Positions 7,846-15,589 of a stretch of 36,769 bases of DNA are shown here, in pieces (within the stretch, counting starts at the first letter, position 1; each line of letters opens with the position of its first letter). Below the pieces are notes generated by a model that saw only the letters and a program-made list of their open reading frames with translations, made no database searches and was not told the DNA's origin. The stretch is taken from positions 1 through 36,769 of the forward strand of contig JBKBRB010000022.1 of the NCBI GenBank assembly GCA_046292465.1, in the 5' to 3' direction. This DNA comes from JANWWM01 sp046292465 (lineage in GTDB: Bacteria; Bacteroidota; Chlorobiia; Chlorobiales; Thermochlorobacteraceae). The position numbers and the translations under genes were made by a program.

Positions 7846-8616
7846 ATGTCTCGCTTATCCAATAAAACCGTTTTGATTACAGGTGCTAGTTCAGGCATTG
7901 GGGAAGCCTGCGCGTGGGCATTTGCTCGCGAAGGGGCAAGCATCGTGATTGGGGCGCGTCGCGTAGAAAAATTGAACGCGCTTGCCGATAAACTTTCAGC
8001 CGAATATCAAATTTCCGTTTTGCCACTTCGGCTCGATGTAACCGACGCGCAAAGTTGTGAGCAGTTTATTTCTCACTCACTTGAACAGTTTGGTCGCATT
8101 GATGTGCTCGTTAATAATGCGGGTTTGGCACGCGGACGCGATACGGTCGCCAATTTGCAAGAATCCGACATGCGCGAAATGTTCGAGACGAATGTATTTG
8201 CTGTGCTTCGGCTCACGCGGCTTGCTTTGGCATCAATGCTCAAAGCCAATTCGGGGCATATCATCAACATTGGCAGCGTGGCAGGCTATGCGACTTACGA
8301 AGGTGGCGCGTCGTATTGCGCAACCAAGTTTGGCGTGCGTGCCATCAGCGAAGCTCTGCGGTTTGAACTGCTCGGAACGAACATTCGAGTCAGTTCGGTT
8401 TCGCCTGGGCTTGTTGCCACTGAATTCAGCCTGACACGCTTTCGTGGCGACACTGAAAAAGCCAAGCGCGTTTATGAAGGCTATCAGCCCCTCACAAGCC
8501 ACGATGTTGCTGAGTGCGTTGTGTTTGTCGCCTCGCGTCCGCCGCACGTCGATGTTGAAGAAATGATTGTGCGCCCAATTCATCAAGCCGGCTTCAAAGT
8601 TCACCGACAATCTTAA
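7846..8616 (+). CDS. Short-chain dehydrogenase/reductase, YdfG-like
   Basis: A 256-residue classical SDR from the ATG at 7846; a TTG 27 bases upstream would add nine residues that overlap the promoter-like box. The glycine motif TGASSGIG lies near residues 12-19. NNAG, the GSVAGY serine block and YCATK follow in order. The sequence pattern (IGARRVEKL, INIGSVAGY, SPGLVATEFS) resembles YdfG-type NADP-dependent 3-hydroxy acid/allo-threonine dehydrogenases, though the substrate is not proven. Two bases separate its stop from the next ATG, so it is probably co-transcribed with the outer-membrane-type protein. Confidence 0.92.
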   Translation: MSRLSNKTVLITGASSGIGEACAWAFAREGASIVIGARRVEKLNALADKLSAEYQISVLPLRLDVTDAQSCEQFISHSLEQFGRIDVLVNNAGLARGRDTVANLQESDMREMFETNVFAVLRLTRLALASMLKANSGHIINIGSVAGYATYEGGASYCATKFGVRAISEALRFELLGTNIRVSSVSPGLVATEFSLTRFRGDTEKAKRVYEGYQPLTSHDVAECVVFVASRPPHVDVEEMIVRPIHQAGFKVHRQS

Positions 8617-8618
8617 TT

Positions 8619-9347
8619 ATGAAAGCCCTATTCTGCCTTTTCTTTGCTTGTTTGCTTCTTGTTGGAAACGGCAAGGCACAAATTCTGGGGGAGTCGTCAG
8701 AGCCTCGTCCGAAACAAGAAGCGTTTGTGCCGCTGACGCTTCGCAGTTTTGAAGTTGGCGGCTCACAAGCGCGTTTTACGCCTTCTGCAGGCAACGACGG
8801 CGAGGTGCAGTATTTTCTCAACCGTCCGCTTCTCTCGTTCTTGCTTCGGCAGGATAACTCACTGCTCTTTTTTGATTACTCCAACCGCAGAGTTGACGGC
8901 GAAGAGGTCGGGCTCAATGCGTTCGGCGCAAAGTTCGATTTCGAGTTTCTGCTTGCTGATTATCGCCAAGCCTTCAAGCCGATGATTGCAATTTCAATTA
9001 TCGCCGACTTAATTCAAGCCGACCGACGCGGCAATGTCGCGCGCGATAACCCACGTCTGACCTCGCTTTGCATCGGTGGTGGTGGCGGAATCAACTACTC
9101 CACACGCTCCATGATTTTTGTCGCCAAAGGCGAAGCCTTCGTTGGATTCGGCACACAAGGCTTTAGTGCCGTTGCGGGAAATACACGCGGCTTTCTTATC
9201 GATGCCGCTTTGCAATTTCCAAAACTCATCGGCTCATATGGCGTGGCGTTCAGTTACCGATTGCGATATACCATTTCCGATTATTCAGAGAATCGATATG
9301 ATTATCTTTTCAACATCAACAGTTTCACAGCGGGAATTTCATTTTAA
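8619..9347 (+). CDS. Predicted secreted/outer-membrane beta-barrel protein, unknown function
   Basis: A 242-residue protein with a clear signal peptide (about 1-20, hydrophobic core CLFFACLLLVG then NGKAQ). The mature part has alternating hydrophobic strands and glycine-rich turns (CIGGGGGINYS), and ends in aromatic-rich strands finishing ...SFTAGISF. A terminal Phe after a short beta strand is typical of outer-membrane barrels. I recognise no named family. It begins two bases after the SDR stop, without a visible Shine-Dalgarno. Confidence 0.72.
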   Translation: MKALFCLFFACLLLVGNGKAQILGESSEPRPKQEAFVPLTLRSFEVGGSQARFTPSAGNDGEVQYFLNRPLLSFLLRQDNSLLFFDYSNRRVDGEEVGLNAFGAKFDFEFLLADYRQAFKPMIAISIIADLIQADRRGNVARDNPRLTSLCIGGGGGINYSTRSMIFVAKGEAFVGFGTQGFSAVAGNTRGFLIDAALQFPKLIGSYGVAFSYRLRYTISDYSENRYDYLFNINSFTAGISF

Positions 9348-9371
9348 CCCTGCATTGAAATTTTTAGAACC

Positions 9372-9665
9372 ATGCGAAAGCAAGACATTCTCACCGAACT
9401 TGAAGAGACCGCAAAAAAGTTAGGCTACCGCGTTCGTTATGAAAAAGGTTCGTTTATCGGTGGCGGCTGTCGCGTGCGTCAAGAGAAAATTTTGGTGGTT
9501 AATAAGTTTCTGCCGATTGAAGGCAAAATCGCCACAATTGCGCGCACACTTGGCGAAAGTGGAACAGAAGGAATTTTTCTGACGCCTGAAGTTCGCAAAG
9601 CCGTTGAAGATGCCATGCGCGCCAAAGTTTCCGAAGTGCTACCTGAATCCGATGAGTTATCTTGA
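9372..9665 (+). CDS. Small conserved-looking hypothetical protein
   Basis: A 97-residue soluble protein with no signal peptide and no recognised family. It opens with a charged helix (about 1-17, ending in KKLGYRVRYEKG), then GGGCRVRQEKILVVNKFLP, which looks like a beta-hairpin core, and a C-terminal helix EVRKAVEDAMRAKV. Coding character is good: the frame is open, charged and has no strong shadow ORF. It sits 24 bases after the outer-membrane-type gene and 26 before the metallo-hydrolase gene, so it is likely in the same transcript. Confidence 0.7.
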   Translation: MRKQDILTELEETAKKLGYRVRYEKGSFIGGGCRVRQEKILVVNKFLPIEGKIATIARTLGESGTEGIFLTPEVRKAVEDAMRAKVSEVLPESDELS

Positions 9666-9691
9666 AATGATGTTCCAACCTCATTTGACCG

Positions 9692-10459
9692 ATGAAAATT
9701 ACCCTACTTGGCACAGGCACATCGCAAGGCATTCCTGTTCCGATGTGCACTTGCAAGGTGTGCGCCTCTACCGATTCACGCGATAAACGCCTGCGCTGCT
9801 CTGCGCTTGTTGAAACTAACGGTCTGTCAATTCTTATCGATACTTCTATTGACTTTCGCCAACAAATGTTACGCGCGGGCGTCAAGCGTATTGATGCCGT
9901 GCTTCTCACCCATCACCACTTCGACCATCTCTTCGGATTGGACGATATTCGCGCATATAGCACGGCGCAACAGCAGTTCATCAATCTTTATACTTGTCCG
10001 CAGTCCGAACAGGAAGTCTTGGCGCGGTTCGGCTACGCCTTTGGCAAAGCGGAAAATTTGAAGTGGGGCTTGCCTGCCTTGAAGATGAATGTGGTTCGCG
10101 AGCCGTTCAAACTCCACGATTCATTAGAAGTGGTGCCGATTGAAGTCGGACACGGCAAAATCAACATCTACGGCTGGCGTATTGGAAATTTTGCGTATTT
10201 GACCGATTGCAAAACGATTCCTGAGCCAAGTTATGCTCTGCTTAAAAATCTTGATGTGCTGGTGATTGATTGCCTTCGCTACACAGCACACCCGACACAC
10301 GCCTCTTTACCTGAAACACTTGCCTACATTGAGCGCATTCAGCCCAAACGCGCCTACCTTATTCACATGAGCCATGAAGTCATGCACGCAGAATTGGAAT
10401 CCAAACTTCCCGACCATATTCGCGTCGGCTACGACATGATGGAAATCGTCGTCGACTGA
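9692..10459 (+). CDS. PhnP-like metallo-beta-lactamase-fold hydrolase
   Basis: A 255-residue MBL-fold enzyme close in pattern to PhnP phosphodiesterases. The dimetal motif THHHFDH is at residues 73-79 (H74, H76, D78, H79), followed by GHGKI, LTDC and a late HMSHE histidine. An additional CTCKVC cluster at 19-24 matches the structural zinc site of PhnP. PhnP cleaves cyclic ribose phosphates in phosphonate breakdown, but no other phn gene is present here, so a general cyclic-phosphodiesterase role is as likely. It is the last gene of the short plus-strand run. Confidence 0.87.
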   Translation: MKITLLGTGTSQGIPVPMCTCKVCASTDSRDKRLRCSALVETNGLSILIDTSIDFRQQMLRAGVKRIDAVLLTHHHFDHLFGLDDIRAYSTAQQQFINLYTCPQSEQEVLARFGYAFGKAENLKWGLPALKMNVVREPFKLHDSLEVVPIEVGHGKINIYGWRIGNFAYLTDCKTIPEPSYALLKNLDVLVIDCLRYTAHPTHASLPETLAYIERIQPKRAYLIHMSHEVMHAELESKLPDHIRVGYDMMEIVVD

Positions 10460-10492
10460 TGCCTCACTTTGCGATGTAGCAAATTTGGGGTA

Positions 10493-10522
10493 TTGCATTT
10501 TGCACATTGCCACTTATCTTGA
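10493..10522 (+). promoter_or_regulatory. Candidate promoter TTG-N19-TATCTTGA
   Basis: TTG at 10493-10495, a 19-base spacer, then TATCTTGA at 10515-10522, in a gap of about 108 bases before the GH16 gene. This is the best Bacteroidota-type -33/-7 match in the window and gives the GH16 gene its own promoter. Confidence 0.5.
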
Positions 10523-10567
10523 ACTTAGAAACTTCACTTTAACTCAACTTACATATCTGTTTCATCA

Positions 10568-11431
10568 ATGAAGGTTCGCTTATCAATGAAAATTGTTGTT
10601 TTATTCGTTATGTTTCTCTCTACAATCAGTTGCACGAGCACTTCGACCGAGCCCAAGCCCCAAGAAACGGCTCACCCTTTGGACAAAGAGGGATGGAAGT
10701 TTGTTTGGGGCGATGAATTTGACGGCACGCAACTCGATTATGCCAACAAGTGGAATGTTGAAATTGCTGGCAGCGGCTTTGGCAACAACGAAGCGCAATA
10801 CTACACTGCGCGCCAACAAAATTTACGTATCGAAGATGGCAAGTTGATTATTCAAGCCCATCGCGAAACCTTCACCGGACCTGACGGCGTAACACGCAAC
10901 TATACTTCGGGCAAATTGATGAGCAAGCGACCGGGTTTTCTTTACGGACGCTTTGAAATTCGTGCGAAACTTCCACGCGGACGCGGCACTTGGCCTGCCA
11001 TTTGGATGCTTCCTGACCAACAAACCTTTGGCACGCAGTATTGGCCTGATAATGGTGAAATCGACATCATGGAGCATGTCGGCTTTGACGAGGGACGCAT
11101 TCACGCCAGCGTTCACACCAGAGATTTTAATCATCGGCAAAATAATCACCCAACTGCTTCATATCTGCTTCCATCTGTCACGCAACAATTTCACGTCTAT
11201 GCGATAGAGTGGTCGGAAAACAAAATTGACTTTTTCGTCGATAACATGAAATACTTTACTTACGAGCGTAACAATCAGAATTGGACAGGGTATCCGTTCA
11301 TAAAGCCGTTCCACTTGATTGTGAACCTTGCGATTGGCGGAACTTGGGGCGGCGCACAAGGCATTGACGACAGCGCATTTCCGATGCAAATGGAAGTCGA
11401 TTATGTGCGTGTCTATCGCAAAGCCAACTAA
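10568..11431 (+). CDS. GH16 beta-glucanase (laminarinase-like), predicted lipoprotein
   Basis: A 287-residue glycoside hydrolase of family 16. The catalytic signature EIDIMEH is at 154-160, with E154 as nucleophile and E159 as acid/base. Other GH16 blocks are WGDEFDG at 47-53, TWPAIWMLP near 141 and a closing VDYVRVY. The N-terminus is a signal peptide ending STISC at 18-22, a loose lipobox, so the enzyme may be lipid-anchored on the outer face. GH16 members of this type cut beta-1,3(1,4)-glucans such as laminarin. A second ATG at 10586 is an equally good start. Confidence 0.92.
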   Translation: MKVRLSMKIVVLFVMFLSTISCTSTSTEPKPQETAHPLDKEGWKFVWGDEFDGTQLDYANKWNVEIAGSGFGNNEAQYYTARQQNLRIEDGKLIIQAHRETFTGPDGVTRNYTSGKLMSKRPGFLYGRFEIRAKLPRGRGTWPAIWMLPDQQTFGTQYWPDNGEIDIMEHVGFDEGRIHASVHTRDFNHRQNNHPTASYLLPSVTQQFHVYAIEWSENKIDFFVDNMKYFTYERNNQNWTGYPFIKPFHLIVNLAIGGTWGGAQGIDDSAFPMQMEVDYVRVYRKAN

Positions 11432-11438
11432 TTTGGCT
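11422..11438. terminator. Palindrome spanning both convergent stop codons
   Basis: AGCCAA (11422-11427) and TTGGCT (11433-11438) form a perfect 6-bp stem with a CTAAT loop. It covers the GH16 stop (11429-11431) and reaches the stop of ptsI on the other strand (11437-11439). It has no T-tract, so it is at most a compact bidirectional 3'-end hairpin. Confidence 0.4.
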
Positions 11439-13179
11439 ACACTTTGAACCGTTTGAGTTCTTGCTCGATTTCGGCAGCGGTGGCAAGTGCAAGACAGGTT
11501 TTAGCGAGTTCTTTTGCGTCGTCGAGTGTTGTTGTGCTCACGATTTTTTTGAAGGTCGGCACGCTTGCGCTTACAATGCTGAACGATTCAAGCCCCAGCC
11601 CTAACAGAAGCGGAATGGCAAGTTTATCGCCTGCCATTTCGCCGCACATCGAAACTTCGCACTTATTTTTCTTCGCCGTTCGAATCACATGTGCCACCAT
11701 GCGCACAATCGCGGGGTGAAATTTGTTGTAGAGGTTTTGCACAATGTCGTTGTTGCGATCGACGGCAAGCGCGTATTGAATGAGGTCGTTGGTGCCGATG
11801 CTGACAAAGTCGACCATTTTCGTAATCTCTTCAATCATCATCACAGCGGACGGCACTTCAATCATCACGCCGAGTTCAATTTCCTCATTGATGACTTCTT
11901 TTTGTTTTTTGAGGTCGGCTTTTACCTTCGCGATACTTTTTTCTATTGTTTGAATTTCTTCAACCGACATCACCATCGGAATCATGATTTTGATATTGCC
12001 GTGAATGTTTGCGCGCAAAATGGCTTTGACTTGAGTTTCCAAAATTTCAGGCACGTCGATTAAAATTCTTGCGCCCCGCCAGCCAAGATTGGGATTGGTT
12101 TCTTTGTAAGAGGAAAGCAACAGTTTATCGCCACCGATGTCGAAGAGCCGAATCGTGAGCGGCTTTGGCGCAACGCTTTCCGCCAGTTGCAAGTAGTAGT
12201 CATACTGTTCGGCTTCAGAGGGTTGTTTGCCGATTGAGAGATAGAGGTTTTCGCTGCGATAGAGCCCGACACCTTCCGAGCCGTATTTAGCGACACTTGC
12301 GATTTCTTCTTTGAAGTCGATATTAGAATAAACATGAATCCGCTTTCCGCACTTGGTTTTGGTTTCTGCAACGGCAAGTTTTTCAATCGTAGTTTGCGAA
12401 ACTGTGGTGCGTTTTTGTTTGCGCTCGAATGCGCTAACCGTTTCAGGAGTTGGGTTGAGAATCACAGTGCCTGTGTAACCGTCAACGATGATGGCTTGTC
12501 CGTTCTCGACTTGCTCGGCCAGTTGCCGCAACCCGACTACCATTGGGATATTGAGAGACTGACAGATGAGCGAAGCATGAGAAGTCAATCCGCCAGCGTC
12601 AGTTGCACAGCCTAAAATGCTCTGACGGCTGAACAAAATCACATCGGCGGGGGTAAGCATTGAGGCAACAACAATAGAGCCTTCTGCAATGCGCGAAACC
12701 AGATGTCCTGATTGAAGATTGCGAATGATGCGCTCTTTCAAATCTTGGATATCGTCGACACGCTCACGAAACGAAATATCATTTGAGGCAAGCAAAATTT
12801 GTTGATACTTTCCGATTTCCTCACTGATGATGACGCTCGCATGCTTTCGCTCGGCAATAATGCGCTTGCGTATGACGCTCATCAAAGTCTCGTCATGCAG
12901 CATCATGATTTGCGCCGTGAAAATCTGCGAATAGGCTGCACCAACCTTCTGCTCGGTTAGGGTTGCAATTTTATTGAGCTCTTTTTCAGAGCGTTCTATG
13001 GCGGTCTCGAGACGAATAAGTTCATCTTCGAGTTGCATATCGGTCAGTTCGCCCTCTTCGACTTGGATTTTATCGCGTTGATACAAATAAACTTTACCAA
13101 TTGCTACGCCCTTCGATGCGCCAATGCCTTCGAAGATTTTTTCGGGTTCAGGAAGGTCATAGTATGCGTAGTTTTTCAT
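11437..13179 (-). CDS. ptsI: Phosphoenolpyruvate-protein phosphotransferase (PTS enzyme I)
   Basis: A 580-residue enzyme I, which transfers phosphate from PEP to HPr in the cytoplasm. The phospho-histidine motif GGLTSHAS holds its His at about 201. The PEP/Mg-binding blocks GGDK, LGWRGAR, MIEVPSA and GTNDLIQY are present, as is the C-terminal CGEMAG cysteine block. Length and domain order are normal. The ATG at 13179 is preferred over the TTG one codon earlier. No HPr or sugar EII gene is nearby. It converges with the GH16 gene with five bases between stops. Confidence 0.94.
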   Translation of the reverse strand: MKNYAYYDLPEPEKIFEGIGASKGVAIGKVYLYQRDKIQVEEGELTDMQLEDELIRLETAIERSEKELNKIATLTEQKVGAAYSQIFTAQIMMLHDETLMSVIRKRIIAERKHASVIISEEIGKYQQILLASNDISFRERVDDIQDLKERIIRNLQSGHLVSRIAEGSIVVASMLTPADVILFSRQSILGCATDAGGLTSHASLICQSLNIPMVVGLRQLAEQVENGQAIIVDGYTGTVILNPTPETVSAFERKQKRTTVSQTTIEKLAVAETKTKCGKRIHVYSNIDFKEEIASVAKYGSEGVGLYRSENLYLSIGKQPSEAEQYDYYLQLAESVAPKPLTIRLFDIGGDKLLLSSYKETNPNLGWRGARILIDVPEILETQVKAILRANIHGNIKIMIPMVMSVEEIQTIEKSIAKVKADLKKQKEVINEEIELGVMIEVPSAVMMIEEITKMVDFVSIGTNDLIQYALAVDRNNDIVQNLYNKFHPAIVRMVAHVIRTAKKNKCEVSMCGEMAGDKLAIPLLLGLGLESFSIVSASVPTFKKIVSTTTLDDAKELAKTCLALATAAEIEQELKRFKV

Positions 13180-13234
13180 CAAAGCTGGCTGTTGTGGTTT
13201 TTCTCATAGGAATATAGATTTTTTTTGTCAGAGG

Positions 13235-13266
13235 CAAAGTTGGCTTGCATATACAAGGGTTGCAAA
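13235..13266 (-). promoter_or_regulatory. Candidate promoter for ptsI (TTTG-N20-CAACTTTG)
   Basis: On the minus strand, TTTG (13266-13263), 20 bases, then CAACTTTG (13242-13235), about 55 bases before the ptsI ATG. Spacing fits the Bacteroidota pattern, but the first base of the -7 box is C rather than T. Confidence 0.35.
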
Positions 13267-13280
13267 CAGGTGGGCAATGT

Positions 13281-14063
13281 TTATAGCTTGGCGATTTTTT
13301 GCAGTTGCTCGATTTCGCCCTCGATGGCAACATCGTGAAAGGAGTTCCGGTCGACGAAGTTCCTAACAATCGGGTCTTGGGTTTCGGCAAGGTCTTTTGG
13401 ATTGCCGAGAAAATAAATCTTGCCCTCGTGCATCATCGCAACTCTATCGGCAACCTTATAGACGCTCTGTATGTCGTGCGTAATGACAACAGAGGTTACG
13501 CGCAATTTTTGGGCGAGGTCTTTGATGAGCGTGTCGATGGCGTCGGACATAATTGGGTCTAAGCCTGTGGTCGGCTCGTCATAGAAGATGTATTCAGGAT
13601 TTGTGGCGAGCGCACGCGCTAAACCGACGCGCTTGCGCATGCCGCCGCTGAGCTCAGAGGGTTTCATTTGCTCGATGTTCGGCAGTCCGACCAACGCTAA
13701 TTTTTCTGCGACAATCTCATGGATTTTTTGTTCGCTCATCTGATAGTTTTCCCGCAAAGCCAGTCCTACATTTTCGCCGACAGTCATGGAATCGAAGAGC
13801 GCCGCACCTTGAAAGAGGTATCCGAACTTCGTGCGAATTTTATAGAGTTCAGTTTGGCTCATGCGCGAAATAACTTGTCCGTCAATTGTTACTTCGCCCT
13901 CGTCAGCTTTCAGCAATCCGACCATGTGTTTGAGTAGCACCGATTTTCCGCACCCGCTCCGTCCGATAATTACCATTGTTTCGCCTGTCTTGATGGAGAG
14001 ATTAATGCCACAAAGCACCTCTTTTTTGCCAAAGCGTTTTTTTAGGTTTTTGATTTCTATCAC
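13281..14063 (-). CDS. ABC transporter ATP-binding protein, MlaF-like
   Basis: A 260-residue ABC ATPase of the MlaF type, which powers lipid transport between membranes. The Walker A GRSGCGKS is at 34-41, the Q-loop FQG near 84, the signature LSGGM at 138-142, the Walker B YDEPTTGLDP at 161-170 and the switch His in ITHD. The start is GTG at 14063, directly before IEIKNLKKRF. The partner permease (MlaE) and MCE protein (MlaD) genes are not adjacent: clpX is divergent upstream and ptsI follows 98 bases downstream. Confidence 0.9.
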   Translation of the reverse strand: MIEIKNLKKRFGKKEVLCGINLSIKTGETMVIIGRSGCGKSVLLKHMVGLLKADEGEVTIDGQVISRMSQTELYKIRTKFGYLFQGAALFDSMTVGENVGLALRENYQMSEQKIHEIVAEKLALVGLPNIEQMKPSELSGGMRKRVGLARALATNPEYIFYDEPTTGLDPIMSDAIDTLIKDLAQKLRVTSVVITHDIQSVYKVADRVAMMHEGKIYFLGNPKDLAETQDPIVRNFVDRNSFHDVAIEGEIEQLQKIAKL

Positions 14064-14095
14064 GATCGAGCAACGGATTGCACATTAAAGTTACC

Positions 14096-14117
14096 AGCCT
14101 GATTTGTAGGCTTTTTT
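14096..14117 (+). terminator. Terminator-like hairpin between divergent genes
   Basis: AGCCT (14096-14100), loop GATTTGT, AGGCT (14108-14112), then a T-run to 14117. On the plus strand this is a short intrinsic terminator, but no plus-strand gene precedes it. On the minus strand it lies in the leader of the MlaF-like gene as a plain hairpin. Confidence 0.45.
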
Positions 14118-14122
14118 GTTAT

Positions 14123-14130
14123 GCAAGATA
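14123..14130 (-). promoter_or_regulatory. Candidate -7 box TATCTTGC for the MlaF-like gene
   Basis: TATCTTGC on the minus strand, 60 bases before the GTG start of the ABC ATPase. It matches the TATCTT core seen before several other genes. No matching -33 element is seen. Confidence 0.3.
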
Positions 14131-14168
14131 AACACTTTGCGCGTTTCGTCTGTTCGTCTCAAAAAAAC

Positions 14169-14201
14169 TTGTCGGAAAGACGAATTGAAATCGTAACTTC
14201 A
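14169..14201 (+). promoter_or_regulatory. Candidate clpX promoter TTG-N22-TAACTTCA
   Basis: TTG at 14169-14171 and TAACTTCA at 14194-14201, with a 22-base spacer, one longer than usual. The box is 35 bases before the clpX ATG. Confidence 0.35.
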
Positions 14202-14235
14202 TGTTTCTTATATCAAACTTTTCCTCGAAAAGAGC

Positions 14236-15531
14236 ATGGCAAAAGGTAAATCGTCGGGCAGTGATGGTTTTTTTGATGCCGTCGTGCATTGTTCATTTTG
14301 CGGTCGCAGTAGCGACGAAGTAACCAGCATGGTCGCCGGTCCAAATGCTTACATTTGCGACCGATGCGTTCAAAGTTCAGTTGAAATCATTCGAAACGAT
14401 TTAAGCGCGTTTCAAAATCGCCGCTACGCCAACCGACGCTCGAAACTGTTTTCACCGGCTTCTATCAAAGAAGAGTTAGACCAGTTTGTCGTTGGACAGG
14501 AGAAGTCTAAAAAAGTACTCTCGGTTGCCGTCTATAATCATTACAAGCGGATTGAGACCTCATCGGATTGGCTCAATGATAACGCCGACGATGTGCAACT
14601 CGATAAGAGCAACATCTTGCTTATCGGTCCGACAGGCACAGGCAAAACGCTTCTTGCGCAAACGCTCGCCAAAATCATCGATGTGCCATTCACGATTGCC
14701 GATGCAACGACCATTACCGAAGCAGGCTACGTCGGCGACGATGTCGAGAGCATTTTAGCGCATTTGCTTCAAGCCGCCGATTTCAACTTGGAGCGCGCCG
14801 AAAAAGGCATCGTTTATATCGATGAAATCGATAAAATCGCTCGCAAAGGCGCCAATGTCTCCATCACGCGCGATGTTTCAGGCGAGGGGGTTCAACAAGC
14901 GTTGCTCAAAATTTTGGAAGGCACGATTGCAGGCGTTCCCCCCAAAGGCGGACGCAAACACCCCGAACAGCATCTCGTTAATGTGAATACAAAAAACATT
15001 CTCTTCATCTGTGGCGGCGCGTTTGAAGGATTAGATAAAGTTATCGCACGCCGTCTCTCCAAAGGCTCGATGGGATTCGCCGCCGACCCGCCAACTAAAC
15101 AAGAGCGCGAAGGCTCGCACCTTATTCACCAAGTTCAGCCCGAAGATTTGCTCGAGTTCGGTTTGATTCCCGAATTTATCGGTCGCTTGCCTGTCATCAC
15201 CACATTAGACGCGCTCGATAAACAAGCCTTGCGCAACATTCTCACACAGCCGAAAAATGCGATTACGAAGCAGTATCAAAAGCTTTTCCGAATGGAAGGC
15301 GTTGAACTTGTTTTTGATAACGACGCGCTTGAAGTCGTCGTCGAGGAAGCCATGCGGCGCGGCACGGGCGCAAGAGCCTTACGCTCTATCTTGGAAAATG
15401 CGATGCTCGACATCATGTTCCACTTGCCCTCAATGAAAGGCGTTAAAACAGTTGTGATTACAAAGGAAGTTATTACCCAACACGCACAACCGATTTACCT
15501 TTACGACGACCAAAAGAAACGCTCGGCGTAG
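14236..15531 (+). CDS. clpX: ATP-dependent Clp protease ATP-binding subunit ClpX
   Basis: A 431-residue AAA+ unfoldase that feeds substrates to ClpP. The N-terminal zinc-binding domain has Cys19, Cys22, Cys41 and Cys44. The Walker A GPTGTGKT is at 131-138, the pore-loop AGYVGDDVES near 161, the Walker B VYIDEIDKI near 195, and the RKHPEQ/GGAFEGL blocks are as in standard ClpX. Length is normal and the gene looks intact. clpP is not adjacent. A strong terminator follows the stop codon. Confidence 0.97.
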   Translation: MAKGKSSGSDGFFDAVVHCSFCGRSSDEVTSMVAGPNAYICDRCVQSSVEIIRNDLSAFQNRRYANRRSKLFSPASIKEELDQFVVGQEKSKKVLSVAVYNHYKRIETSSDWLNDNADDVQLDKSNILLIGPTGTGKTLLAQTLAKIIDVPFTIADATTITEAGYVGDDVESILAHLLQAADFNLERAEKGIVYIDEIDKIARKGANVSITRDVSGEGVQQALLKILEGTIAGVPPKGGRKHPEQHLVNVNTKNILFICGGAFEGLDKVIARRLSKGSMGFAADPPTKQEREGSHLIHQVQPEDLLEFGLIPEFIGRLPVITTLDALDKQALRNILTQPKNAITKQYQKLFRMEGVELVFDNDALEVVVEEAMRRGTGARALRSILENAMLDIMFHLPSMKGVKTVVITKEVITQHAQPIYLYDDQKKRSA

Positions 15532-15551
15532 CTCGCTTGTTGTTGCACTGA

Positions 15552-15585
15552 AAGCCTCGCGCTCATGTGAGGCTTTTCTTTTTCC
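15552..15585 (+). terminator. Intrinsic terminator of clpX
   Basis: Perfect 8-bp stem AAAGCCTC/GAGGCTTT with a 10-base loop, followed by a T-rich tract. It ends five bases before the ATG of the carotenoid desaturase gene. Confidence 0.85.
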
Positions 15586-15589
15586 TACT

